DNA of 11,702 nucleotides from CAZXIY01 sp964640935 (GCA_964640935.1 CAZXIY010000039.1:1-11702); one strand, 5' to 3'; shown: positions 1-6,939, numbered from the stretch's first letter. Numbers and translations: made by a program. The notes: generated by a model from the sequence alone, not told the origin.

Positions 1-26
1 GTCATCCTGTACATGGGATTGAAAAG

Positions 27-44
27 TCGTATCAATTGATACGA
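27..44. promoter_or_regulatory. Perfect 18-bp palindrome upstream of the ThiI-like gene
   Basis: TCGTATCAATTGATACGA reads the same on both strands with no mismatch. It overlaps a second dyad, AAAGTCG at 23-29 and CGACTTT at 53-59, and TTGATAC at 36-42 recurs at 58-64. It lies about 100 bases ahead of the preferred start of the following gene. It could be an operator for a dimeric regulator, or a structure at the end of an upstream gene outside the window. No regulator is identified. Confidence 0.4.
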
Positions 45-143
45 AATTGGTGCGACTTTGATACAACACCTGCGACCGTTCTGCATAATGATGTACCCCC
101 GCCGTTGAAAAGTGTTATTATGTTGCAACAGATAGGGCGACAC

Positions 144-998
144 GTGGCCGTAATCCTTGTACGATACTGCGAGATAGGACTCAAGAGCACGCCCGTCCGC
201 AGAAGGTTCGAGAACCAGCTCAGGGACAATATGCTGAACATGTTGGCAGCCGACGGCGTGGAAGCTTTCGTCACGTATGCGGACGCTCGTTATTACATCG
301 AGACGTCAGATCTCGCGAAGTGCGCGGATTCCGTGAAAAAGGTCTTCGGTATCGCATCGCTGTCCGTCGCGGAGACGTGCAGTTCCGATATGGACGATAT
401 GCGCCGTACCGCGGCCGAGTATTCTGTCGGCCGTATTTCCGAAGGGCAGTCCTTTGCCGTCAAGGCTAGACGCGAGGGGACGCACAACTACACGAGCATG
501 GATGTCGGAAGGGAGGTCGGCTCTGCCATCTTCCTGAAGAACGAGGATCTGGGAATAAAAGTGGATCTCACGCATCCGGACAAGGTGTTCTTCGTCGAGG
601 TGAGGAACAACAAGGCATTCATCTTCGACGAATACGTCCATTGCCCCGGCGGCCTTCCGCTTGGAAGTCAGGGGCGTGTCATCGCGCAGGTCGACGATGA
701 CCGCGGTCTCGTATCGGCATGGATGATGATGAAGCGCGGATGCAAGGTCCTCGTCTCCGGGGATTGGAAGATCGACGTCCTGAAGAGATACGATCCGATG
801 CTCAAGGTCCTCGACGGCACGGAAGCTGACGGCGGCTATGTCAAAGATATCCTCGGCAGGGTCCTCGGCACGTCTATCGGCGGTCTTGATTCAGTGGATG
901 TCTCGAGATACGGCGTCCCGGTGTACTTCCCGACCATAGGCATGACGGACGGTCAGGTCGAAGAGATTCTCGAAAAGATCGAGAGTTCGTCGTTCTGA
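144..998 (+). CDS. ThiI/THUMP-family tRNA sulfurtransferase-like protein lacking the PP-loop motif
   Basis: The protein (284 aa from GTG 144) resembles ThiI, which makes 4-thiouridine at position 8 of tRNA. The N-terminal ferredoxin-like part reads RYCEIGLKS (residues 7-15). A THUMP domain covers about 60-165, including KKVFGIASLSV and VEVRNNKAF. The family motif GGLPLGSQGR is at 169-178. After it the ATP-binding SGGxDSPVA of ThiI should follow, but AQVDDDRGLVSA stands there (181-192), so adenylation looks impossible. The C-terminal domain is much shorter than usual: ThiI proteins are normally 380-490 aa. The tail YGVPVYFPTIGMTDGQVEEI still resembles the end of the ThiI AANH domain. No catalytic cysteine pair is evident there. 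The frame is open from TTG 36, and ATG 120 is possible. GTG 144 is preferred because ThiI proteins begin just before RYGEI and AGGG lies six bases upstream. The fold assignment is firm; sulfur transfer is doubtful, and tRNA binding by THUMP alone is the likelier role. Confidence 0.82.
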   Translation: MAVILVRYCEIGLKSTPVRRRFENQLRDNMLNMLAADGVEAFVTYADARYYIETSDLAKCADSVKKVFGIASLSVAETCSSDMDDMRRTAAEYSVGRISEGQSFAVKARREGTHNYTSMDVGREVGSAIFLKNEDLGIKVDLTHPDKVFFVEVRNNKAFIFDEYVHCPGGLPLGSQGRVIAQVDDDRGLVSAWMMMKRGCKVLVSGDWKIDVLKRYDPMLKVLDGTEADGGYVKDILGRVLGTSIGGLDSVDVSRYGVPVYFPTIGMTDGQVEEILEKIESSSF

Positions 999-1004
999 AG
1001 TCGA

Positions 1005-1010
1005 TTTTTT
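1005..1010 (+). terminator. T-run after the ThiI-like gene
   Basis: Six consecutive T lie seven bases after the TGA stop at 996-998. Archaeal RNA polymerase stops at T-rich stretches without needing a hairpin, so this is a plausible terminator for the plus-strand gene. Confidence 0.4.
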
Positions 1011-1061
1011 CGGATCGCCGATTCGGCATTTCTTCTTATCAGAGTGTAGTTTCCAAAGTTG

Positions 1062-1161
1062 NNNNNNNNNNNNNNNNNNNNNNNNNNNNNNNNNNNNNNN
1101 NNNNNNNNNNNNNNNNNNNNNNNNNNNNNNNNNNNNNNNNNNNNNNNNNNNNNNNNNNNNN
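1062..1161. other. Assembly gap of exactly 100 N
   Basis: One hundred N is a common placeholder for a scaffold gap of unknown size, so the real length is not known. The base pattern just before it (TTCCAAAGTTG, 1051-1061) resembles the end of the tandem repeat that begins directly after it. The gap therefore probably sits inside a repeat array that could not be assembled. Confidence 0.95.
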
Positions 1162-1253
1162 GAAGGTGAAATTACCAAAAGTTGGAAGGTGAAATTACCA
1201 AAAGTTGGAAGGTGAAATTACCAAAAGTTGGAAGGTGAACTCACCAGATGGTT
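1162..1253. repeat. 23-bp tandem repeat, three identical units plus one divergent unit
   Basis: Units at 1162-1184, 1185-1207 and 1208-1230 are identical, and 1231-1253 is a degenerate fourth copy. Each unit contains GGTGAAATTACC, and each unit junction forms the dyad CCAAAAGTTGG. The fourth unit changes the first element to GGTGAACTCACC, a 5-bp perfect dyad around AC. There are no spacers, so this is not a CRISPR array. The 23-bp period is not a multiple of three, so it does not encode a peptide repeat. The array is truncated on the left by the N gap. Confidence 0.85.
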
Positions 1254-1262
1254 AAAATTAAT

Positions 1263-1294
1263 CATAAAAATCCATAATGTCAGCAATTTTTATG
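1263..1294. repeat. AT-rich 9-bp inverted repeat
   Basis: CATAAAAAT (1263-1271) and ATTTTTATG (1286-1294) are perfect inverted copies around a 14-base loop. The surrounding stretch also has a TATA-like TTTTTATA at 1305-1312 on the plus strand. It may act in termination between the convergent ThiI-like and L15e genes, or mark the edge of the repeat region. No gene is supported in 1254-1459. Confidence 0.45.
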
Positions 1295-1401
1295 GCGTTA
1301 ATAATTTTTATACAAGCGTCGAATGCGAATGTGTCTGAGGACATACTTTCTTTTTCCACAGACATACGGAACACCGGAGATACGGTACATAAAGACTGGT
1401 C

Positions 1402-1423
1402 GCCGCCCCCAAAAGGGAGCGGC
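1402..1423 (-). terminator. GC-rich hairpin downstream of rpl15e
   Basis: On the minus strand GCCGCTCCC, a TTTT loop and GGGGGCGGC pair over nine positions with one U-G wobble. The same pairing on the plus strand has a C-A mismatch, so the structure suits a minus-strand transcript. It lies about 37 bases past the rpl15e stop and is probably its 3' end structure. No long T-run follows it. Confidence 0.5.
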
Positions 1424-1459
1424 ATAGAAATATGAAGATGTTTGAACGGGTGTTCGAGC

Positions 1460-2089
1460 TTACTTTGCTCTTCTTCCCTTTGCTCTGACCGAAGGTCTGC
1501 ACTTCTCTGCTCCCTTTCCGGTCGTGCTCATTCCGCGTCCTCTCTGACCGGCTGCGGTCTTTCCGCGGTATACACGTCCCTTGTGGGTGTTGTAGCAGAT
1601 CCAGTTGATCTTCGGGTCGGACTGGATGACGGGGTGGCTCGGGTCGACGAGTATGACCTCATACCACTCGTACTCTCCATCGGCACCTACCCAGTAGGAG
1701 TTGAGCACCTCGAGGTTGGGGAATCTCTTCTGAGCCCTTTCCTCTGCTATTCTCTGCATGCTCTTGCCGACGGTCATCTGAAGGATACCCTTTCTCTTAG
1801 CCCTTCTTCCGGCTTTGATCCTCCTCTTTCCGAAGGATCCCTTTCTGACCCTTCCCCTGACGAGGACGTATCCCTGCTTTGCTTTGTAGCCTACGTTCCT
1901 GGCCTTGTCGAGCCTGGTAGGTTTGTCAATGCGAACGAAGTTCTCCTCTCTTCTCCAGAGGATCTTCCTCTCTTTGTTGAGATCCTTAAGGTATGACTCG
2001 GAGGGGTTCTTCCATGCATCTGCGATGTAGGAATACATGCTCTTTCCGGACACCTTGGGTTTCTCTTCCTGTGTTGTCTCATCGGACAT
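1460..2089 (-). CDS. rpl15e: 50S ribosomal protein L15e
   Basis: Ribosomal protein L15e is found only in archaea and eukaryotes and binds 23S rRNA in the large subunit. The 209-residue product is near the usual archaeal length and very basic. Family hallmarks include MYSYIADAWKNP near the N-terminus, the RNA-binding block RVRKGSFGKRRIKAGRRAKRKG in the middle, and NLEVLNSYWVGADGEYEWYEVILVDPSHP. The C-terminal tail is glycine- and arginine-rich (GQRGRGMSTTGKG). The frame stays open to GTG 2098, but ATG 2089 is chosen because a perfect GGTGAT Shine-Dalgarno lies four bases ahead of it and the protein then begins MSDE. The gene stands alone, facing the ThiI-like gene tail to tail across the repeat region. 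Its leader of about 60 bases holds two small hairpins. Confidence 0.97.
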   Translation of the reverse strand: MSDETTQEEKPKVSGKSMYSYIADAWKNPSESYLKDLNKERKILWRREENFVRIDKPTRLDKARNVGYKAKQGYVLVRGRVRKGSFGKRRIKAGRRAKRKGILQMTVGKSMQRIAEERAQKRFPNLEVLNSYWVGADGEYEWYEVILVDPSHPVIQSDPKINWICYNTHKGRVYRGKTAAGQRGRGMSTTGKGAEKCRPSVRAKGRRAK

Positions 2090-2094
2090 ATAAA

Positions 2095-2100
2095 TCACCT
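2095..2100 (-). promoter_or_regulatory. Shine-Dalgarno site that fixes the rpl15e start
   Basis: GGTGAT on the minus strand is fully complementary to the archaeal 16S 3' end. It is followed by TTAT and then ATG at 2087-2089. This selects that ATG over the in-frame GTG three codons upstream, which the site itself overlaps. Confidence 0.7.
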
Positions 2101-2111
2101 GTTCGGATTCG

Positions 2112-2148
2112 CCCTTTTAGGGTACACTTCCGTCGGAATCAAATTCCG
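2112..2148 (-). promoter_or_regulatory. Structured leader of rpl15e
   Basis: Two dyads lie between the TATA box and the start codon. CGGAAT-CAA-ATTCCG is at 2134-2148, a 6-bp stem with a 3-base loop. CCCT-TTT-AGGG is at 2112-2122, a 4-bp stem. If transcription starts near 2149, as the TATA position suggests, the first stem is at the very 5' end of the mRNA. Feedback control by L15e is possible but is inference only. Confidence 0.35.
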
Positions 2149-2171
2149 CAGGCTGTGGTATACCTGACATG

Positions 2172-2179
2172 TATTTAAA
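2172..2179 (-). promoter_or_regulatory. TATA box for rpl15e
   Basis: The minus strand reads CTTTAAATAC here, a good archaeal TATA element about 85 bases before the ATG. That predicts a transcript start near 2149 and a leader of about 60 bases. The TTTAAA core is palindromic, so plus-strand use cannot be excluded. Confidence 0.55.
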
Positions 2180-2215
2180 GATAGTATTTCGGACAGGACA
2201 CGACAATATCATGTT

Positions 2216-2357
2216 TCACACAGACGAGCTTGTTTGTCTGCAGCCTGTATATGATGTATCTTTCCAAGATAGCGTTATATATTTTCCAGTATAGTCGATC
2301 GCTATCCACGTAAGACCCGCGGTCGGTTGCCGCACGACAGCCCTCAGTACCTGCGGG
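2216..2357. other. Intergenic stretch with several dyads, no gene supported
   Basis: The gap between rpl15e and polB (2090-2480, 391 bases) holds no frame that looks like a real protein. It does hold short dyads: CAGACGA/TTGTCTG (2221-2240, one wobble), TATCTT/AAGATA (2257-2271), GATAGCG/CGCTATC (2268-2306) and CCCGC/GCGGG (2316-2357). An AT-rich TATA-like stretch lies at about 2275-2286. A small structured RNA is possible on either strand. The 61-76-residue frames on the minus strand show no recognisable domain or ribosome binding site. Confidence 0.3.
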
Positions 2358-2480
2358 CAATGGGTATCATTCTCCGTATCCGTCGATGAAACCATTGCTG
2401 TCGCGTTCATAACCGGAAAGCAGACCCAGCAATTATGTATCCGCACGATCCGAGCGGTTCAAATTCACAGCGATCCGCGG

Positions 2481-4889
2481 TCAGAAGAAATCCGACAGCT
2501 TGGTCGCTCTGTGCTTCGGAACGGTCTTCTCCGGAACGGTCTCGGCCTTCTTCTCCTTCTGCTGCGCCGGTCTGTCGAACCCGTCGTCGAAGAGAGTCGC
2601 CTGCTGGCTTCCGAGCATTATGTCCTTCTCGTCCCACCCGAACACCTCGGTTATCCTCGATGATGTCTGGGCTATGCGCTCGGCGTAGTACTTGTAGTCG
2701 GGTCTTCCCTTGAATTCCACTCCGCTGACGTACGGCTCGACCTTTTGCGGCGTGGTGTTGGAATCAGTGACTATCCAGGAGACCTTCATGCCCGGTATGA
2801 AATCATATCCCATGTCTGCGAGTTTCTTCGCCGCCTGAACGTTGGCCATCCTCTCCGGGTTGGCGTATGCGTTCATGCCCTTGCATGTGCGGGATATCAC
2901 CAGCTCCGACGGCTCGACCTTCCCCGCCAGGACGTTCTGCACCGTGCTCTTGACCAATGCGACGGCATCTTCGTTCCTTTCCTCGAGGATGCAGTCGAAC
3001 ACCTTCATCAGCGTCTCACTCTGGAGGTCGAACGAATCCGAGCGTCTTATCTCGTATCCTCTTACCAGCGGCTCGTCCTCCGCCTTCGGCCAGACGATCT
3101 TTCCTACGTACCTTTTCTTCTTCCCGTGGGAGAACAGCGGTTCGAGTATCTTCTCGAATTCCAGAGTGCCGCCCTCCTTGGAGAAACGGTTGGCCATCTT
3201 GGTGCCGAATTCTACGGATCCTTCCAGCGTATGGTACGGCGACTGCATGAACACGGAGTCGGTATCGGAGTAGATGACCGACACCCCCTCGCTCTCGACC
3301 TCGCCGATTATCGTCTTCACGGTATTCCTGGCGAATGCCGTTATCGAAGAGCCGATGCTCTTGTCGGTGAACCTGTAGAAAGAGGATGCGAATACGCCGT
3401 AGAAGGTGTTCATCAGCACCTTCACCGCGGCCTGAAGACCGTCGAGGTAATGGTATTCGTTCTTGTCCTCGGTCCTCTTCATCTTCGCCTTTATCGCGTC
3501 CCTCCTCTTCATCAGATCCTCGAGGATCCTGGGGAGAAGTCCGATCTTCTTGTCCTTGGAAAGGTATCTGACGCCGTTCGGGCTGACTATCTCGCCGTTT
3601 GGAGAGAGGGTCGTGAAGCAGATGTTCTTGGCTATTATGAGCGAAGGGTACATGGACTTGAAGTCCAGGACGCAGACCCAATGGTACAGACCCGCGTTCA
3701 TAGTGTGGACGTAGCCGCCCTCGATCTGGTCGGTCCTGGACATCTTGCCGGTCATCGGCACTCCGATCTTCTCTCTGTCCGCCCTGCGTATGAGCAGCGA
3801 GTCCGCCAGAGTGGACGTTCCCGAAGTGAGCACGTCCTCCGCCGGAAGCATGGACACGGCGGCAAGGTCCATGCCCTTCCTGACCGTTCCGACGGCGAGG
3901 AGGATCTTGAGCGACAGCTCCGCGTCCTTGATGCAGTACTCTATGACCTTGTCGCGGTTGCTCGCCCATTCCTCGTCCATGTGCTTGGGGTCGACATCCA
4001 TCTTGGATTCGCCGAGCACCTGCATGGCGACGGCGTTGAGCGTCTCCTGCTTCGGCCTGAGCTCCCTCTTTGCTGCCCACCAGGCATCGACGATCAGACG
4101 GCCTTTGACCCTCCAGAACCTTTCGCTGACGATCTTGGGGATCCCGTGGTCCCTTCCCCATTTCACATCGTCCTGGATCTTCAGGAGCTTCGCCCGCTCC
4201 ATTATCTTCTTGATATCGTAATTGTCGATGTTGTATCCGGTTATGACGTCCGGATCCTCCCTCTCTATGAGGGCGGAGAATTTGTGGATGATATCTGACT
4301 CCGATCCGGTTATCGGCTCGCATGTGCGCATCTCGCCGTTCTCCCAGACCACCGAGCATATCGTGAGTATGAACTCGTGGAGGACGCTGTTCTCGATGTC
4401 GAACGCAAGTGTCCTCAGACCGGGGTCGAAGGAGTCTATGTTCTCGAACGAGTCCATCTTGATCACGAGATCTGTGGCGTAATCCTTCTTGATCTCCTCG
4501 CCGGTCACGCGTATGCATGAGCCCATGTCCATGTCGTAGATGAACCTGTAATGGAATGCGATGTCCGCCGCAAGAAGACGGTAGTCCTTCTTCAGCTTGT
4601 TGCGGTAGTCGGATACGAGCCACGGATGTTTTATCGTGACTTTGAGGACGTCGTGGTCACCGCCCTTGTAGAACAGTCTGTCCTTCGAGGTGGAAACTAC
4701 CTCCTGGTCGTTGACGAACGTCTTCTCGAGATTCGGTTTCGGATCCACGACGAAGAAATACGGATGGAAGCCGTACGAGAGAATAGTTATCGACTTCTGC
4801 TCCCTGGTCTTGCCGAAGATCTCGACTGCGATCTCGTCCCCGTCCTGGCAGTATGAGGCGCTCAATATCCTGACGTCCCAAGTGCCCAT
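2481..4889 (-). CDS. polB: Family B DNA polymerase (replicative, with 3'-5' exonuclease)
   Basis: The 802-residue protein is a full-length archaeal B-family polymerase and has every catalytic motif. The exonuclease has FDIEN (163-167, D164 and E166), GYNIDNYD (218-225) and YCIKD (318-322). The polymerase has motif A DFKSMYPSLI (409-418), motif B KVLMNTFYG (490-498), motif C YSDTDS (540-545) and KKKRY (590-594). The lysine-rich tail ends in ATKLSDFF, a likely PCNA-binding (PIP) peptide although the usual Q is absent. A second PIP-like stretch, QATLFDDGF, lies at 763-771. The start follows the ychF stop by four bases, and its GGTGAT Shine-Dalgarno overlaps that stop, so the two genes are translationally coupled. 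No intein or insertion interrupts the motifs. Role: chromosomal replication or repair synthesis on the sliding clamp; which of these dominates cannot be told from the sequence. Confidence 0.97.
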   Translation of the reverse strand: MGTWDVRILSASYCQDGDEIAVEIFGKTREQKSITILSYGFHPYFFVVDPKPNLEKTFVNDQEVVSTSKDRLFYKGGDHDVLKVTIKHPWLVSDYRNKLKKDYRLLAADIAFHYRFIYDMDMGSCIRVTGEEIKKDYATDLVIKMDSFENIDSFDPGLRTLAFDIENSVLHEFILTICSVVWENGEMRTCEPITGSESDIIHKFSALIEREDPDVITGYNIDNYDIKKIMERAKLLKIQDDVKWGRDHGIPKIVSERFWRVKGRLIVDAWWAAKRELRPKQETLNAVAMQVLGESKMDVDPKHMDEEWASNRDKVIEYCIKDAELSLKILLAVGTVRKGMDLAAVSMLPAEDVLTSGTSTLADSLLIRRADREKIGVPMTGKMSRTDQIEGGYVHTMNAGLYHWVCVLDFKSMYPSLIIAKNICFTTLSPNGEIVSPNGVRYLSKDKKIGLLPRILEDLMKRRDAIKAKMKRTEDKNEYHYLDGLQAAVKVLMNTFYGVFASSFYRFTDKSIGSSITAFARNTVKTIIGEVESEGVSVIYSDTDSVFMQSPYHTLEGSVEFGTKMANRFSKEGGTLEFEKILEPLFSHGKKKRYVGKIVWPKAEDEPLVRGYEIRRSDSFDLQSETLMKVFDCILEERNEDAVALVKSTVQNVLAGKVEPSELVISRTCKGMNAYANPERMANVQAAKKLADMGYDFIPGMKVSWIVTDSNTTPQKVEPYVSGVEFKGRPDYKYYAERIAQTSSRITEVFGWDEKDIMLGSQQATLFDDGFDRPAQQKEKKAETVPEKTVPKHRATKLSDFF

Positions 4890-4893
4890 CGTA

Positions 4894-6081
4894 TCACCTG
4901 TTGGCGACGATCCTTATGACGTCTCCGTCGAGAAGGACGTAATCGGCACCCACGGTGCGTTTGGTCTTCGCATTGATGGCGCGGATGAACTTGTCCCCGA
5001 GATCCGTATGGACCTTGTATGCAAGATCCCTGGCGGTGGAGCCTCTGGGTACGAGGAACGCATCCGGGAGCACCCTTCCGAAGTGGTCCGTGTAGTGGTT
5101 CTCGTCCTCGACCGGATATACGGTTATGAGATCGAGCATCTTGTAGGCGGCCTCTTCCAGGCATGTCTGCACGCCGGTGCCGCCGTACTTCTCCATATTG
5201 TGGGCCATGTACTCCAAGGCCTTCTTCTGGGCGTCGTTCAGCTTCGCTCCTTCTTTGATCTTGAATGATCTCTCTCCGGGGACGTATTCGACTATCCCTG
5301 CTTCATGGGCCTTCTTCAGCGCGAGCTCCGTCTCGGCCATGGTTACGACGGCCATGTCGCCCATCTCCTTGACGAGCTCTACGTTGCCGTCGGGGGCGAT
5401 ATCGGCCTTGTTCATGGCGATGATCATCGGTTTGCCGTACTCTCTGATCTTTTTGGCCAGGGCGAGCATTATGTCATCATCCCAGAGCGTCGGGTCGACC
5501 GGCGGGTTGACATCCCTTATCGCGGCCTTGATCTCGTTCTCGGTGACGTTCAGTCCGGCGAGTCTATCGTGCAGGATCTCCTCCGGCTTCGCGCCCGTCA
5601 TCTTAGCGGTCCTGGCCATCTTGTTGAATCCGTTCTTGAGGATCTCTCTGATCCAGAGTTCGATCTCCCTCTTCAGGAAGACGACGTCCTCTCTGGGGTC
5701 GTGCTCTCCGGGCTTTCCGGGCACACCCTCTATATTGGTCGCTCCGCTGACATCTATGACGTTGATCAGGGCGTCGGCCTGCCTGAGGTCGTCCAGGAAT
5801 TGGTTGCCCAGACCTTTGCCCTGCCACGCGTCGGGAACGAGTCCCGCCACGTCGAGCATCTCGACCGGGATCATTCTGACACCGTCCACGCAGCCGGAGT
5901 TGTGCGGAGTGCATTTGACGCCCAGCTCCTTGCACGGACATTTGGATCTGACGTAGCCTACGCCTTTGTTTGCGGCTATCGTCGTGAATGGATAGTTTGC
6001 GATCTCTACGGGTGCCATCGTGGCCGCCCCGAAGAATGTGGATTTTCCTACGTTCGGTTTCCCGACTATGCCTATTTGCAT
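4894..6081 (-). CDS. ychF: YchF/OLA1-related GTPase of archaeal type with C-terminal TGS domain
   Basis: This 395-residue protein belongs to the OBG-type translation GTPases that bind ribosomes. The P-loop GKPNVGKST is at 7-15, the switch II motif DVAG at 77-80 and G4 NKAD at 224-227. Bacterial YchF and human OLA1 carry NxxE at G4 and prefer ATP; NKAD here suggests ordinary GTP preference. Between G1 and G3 lies the archaeal signature CPCKELGVKC...C (cysteines 48, 50, 57, 64), then GLGNQFLDDLRQADALI. A TGS domain occupies about 315-393. The start is ATG 6081, with a TATA-like TTATAA centred about 33 bases upstream that would give a near-leaderless transcript, so this gene and polB may form their own unit. 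It is transcribed after ksgA with a 57-base gap, so read-through from the large operon is also possible. Confidence 0.93.
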   Translation of the reverse strand: MQIGIVGKPNVGKSTFFGAATMAPVEIANYPFTTIAANKGVGYVRSKCPCKELGVKCTPHNSGCVDGVRMIPVEMLDVAGLVPDAWQGKGLGNQFLDDLRQADALINVIDVSGATNIEGVPGKPGEHDPREDVVFLKREIELWIREILKNGFNKMARTAKMTGAKPEEILHDRLAGLNVTENEIKAAIRDVNPPVDPTLWDDDIMLALAKKIREYGKPMIIAMNKADIAPDGNVELVKEMGDMAVVTMAETELALKKAHEAGIVEYVPGERSFKIKEGAKLNDAQKKALEYMAHNMEKYGGTGVQTCLEEAAYKMLDLITVYPVEDENHYTDHFGRVLPDAFLVPRGSTARDLAYKVHTDLGDKFIRAINAKTKRTVGADYVLLDGDVIRIVANR

Positions 6082-6110
6082 AAGATCGAACGGGTGATGG
6101 CATCCCTGAG

Positions 6111-6116
6111 TTATAA
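6111..6116 (-). promoter_or_regulatory. TATA box for ychF-polB
   Basis: The minus strand reads AATTATAACTC in the 57-base gap between ksgA and ychF. Its centre is about 33 bases before the ychF ATG, which predicts a start site only a few bases ahead of the codon. No Shine-Dalgarno is visible there, which fits a leaderless message. Confidence 0.5.
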
Positions 6117-6138
6117 TTGTGTCATCGCGCGTGCGAGA

Positions 6139-6939
6139 TCAGTCGGATGGGTGGTGTCCCAGATCGAAGACGGCATCGGCGAGCTGTCCGATCTCCACCG
6201 GGCGGAGTGTCTCTATGCGGGAATCGAGAAAAGGTATGTCGGCCCCGGACGGTATCATGCCGGCGGCCTTCAGCGAAGTGCCTATCTTCTTCCTTCTGTG
6301 GTTGAAGGCGACCTCGGTGACCTTAAAGAACATCGCCTCGTCCTTAACTTCGAACGGGGCGGGCCTCGGGGTTATCTCCACAAGTGCCGAATCCACTTTG
6401 GGGCGGGGTTTGAATCTGGAGGCTGGCACATTCTCAAGTATCCTGCAGTCTGCCCTGTAGAAGAGATTGACCGTAAGTCTGGAGTAATCCGGACTGCCGA
6501 CATCGGCTATCATCCGCTCGGCGAATTCCTTCTGGACCATGACGACGGCCTTCTTGAAATCGTATTCGAGGAGTTTGAAGATTATCGGCGTGGATACGCT
6601 GTACGGCAGGTTGCTGACGAACCTGTCGAAGGGCGGGAAGTCGATCTTGACGGCGTCGCCCCTGATGAGCTTGACGCGCTCTCCGTAAGCGCTCTCGATG
6701 TAATCGGCGAGGGTCTCGTCCAATTCTATACAAGTGACGTCGTCGGATTTCTCGACGAGCTTGGATGTGAGTATGCCGAGTCCGGGACCCACCTCGAGGA
6801 CACGGTCCCCGGGGTGTATGTCCGCGAAATCGATATGCCTCTGGGCGACGCGGTCGTCCGTCAGAAAATTCTGTCCCTTGCTCTTCTTGGGGATTATGCC
6901 GGTCTCGGAGATCAGCCTGGACGTCTCGTTCTGATTCAT
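6139..6939 (-). CDS. ksgA: 16S rRNA dimethyladenosine transferase (KsgA/RsmA/Dim1)
   Basis: The 266-residue enzyme uses S-adenosylmethionine to dimethylate the two adjacent adenosines in the loop of the terminal 16S rRNA helix, a late step in small-subunit assembly. The N-terminal KGQNFL (21-26) precedes SAM motif I VLEVGPGLGILT (47-58). Motif II acidic residues are in CIELDETL (70-77). The catalytic NLPY is at 110-113, followed by YSVSTPIIFKLL. The C-terminal helical part with RFKPRPKVDSALV and FNHRRKKIGTSL is present, so the protein is complete. Its ATG overlaps the DUF655 stop (ATGA), implying translational coupling. It is the last gene of the long operon. RpoF, DUF655 and KsgA form a conserved archaeal neighbourhood. 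Confidence 0.97.
   Translation of the reverse strand: MNQNETSRLISETGIIPKKSKGQNFLTDDRVAQRHIDFADIHPGDRVLEVGPGLGILTSKLVEKSDDVTCIELDETLADYIESAYGERVKLIRGDAVKIDFPPFDRFVSNLPYSVSTPIIFKLLEYDFKKAVVMVQKEFAERMIADVGSPDYSRLTVNLFYRADCRILENVPASRFKPRPKVDSALVEITPRPAPFEVKDEAMFFKVTEVAFNHRRKKIGTSLKAAGMIPSGADIPFLDSRIETLRPVEIGQLADAVFDLGHHPSD

Noticed and set aside
36..143. N-terminal extension of the ThiI-like protein starting at TTG 36 or ATG 120
   Set aside because: The added residues do not resemble the ThiI family, the TTG falls inside the palindrome, and neither codon has a Shine-Dalgarno. GTG 144 gives the usual family start.
1162..1253. CRISPR array
   Set aside because: The 23-bp units abut without any spacer, and no cas gene is in the window.
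2340..2385. Box C/D guide RNA suggested by AATGATA and CTGA on the minus strand
   Set aside because: The C box is degenerate, the terminal stem is missing and there is no second C'/D' pair.
2175..2446. Small minus-strand proteins of 61 and 76 residues between polB and rpl15e
   Set aside because: No Shine-Dalgarno, no domain, cysteine- and tryptophan-scattered composition, and overlap with the rpl15e promoter.
2745..4298. Long plus-strand frame of 517 codons
   Set aside because: It is antisense to polB, which has every catalytic motif. The frame is a by-product of GC-rich codon bias and has no recognisable domain.
3016..4623. Minus-strand frame of 535 codons rich in R, G and Q
   Set aside because: It is an alternative frame of polB with low-complexity composition typical of frame shadows.
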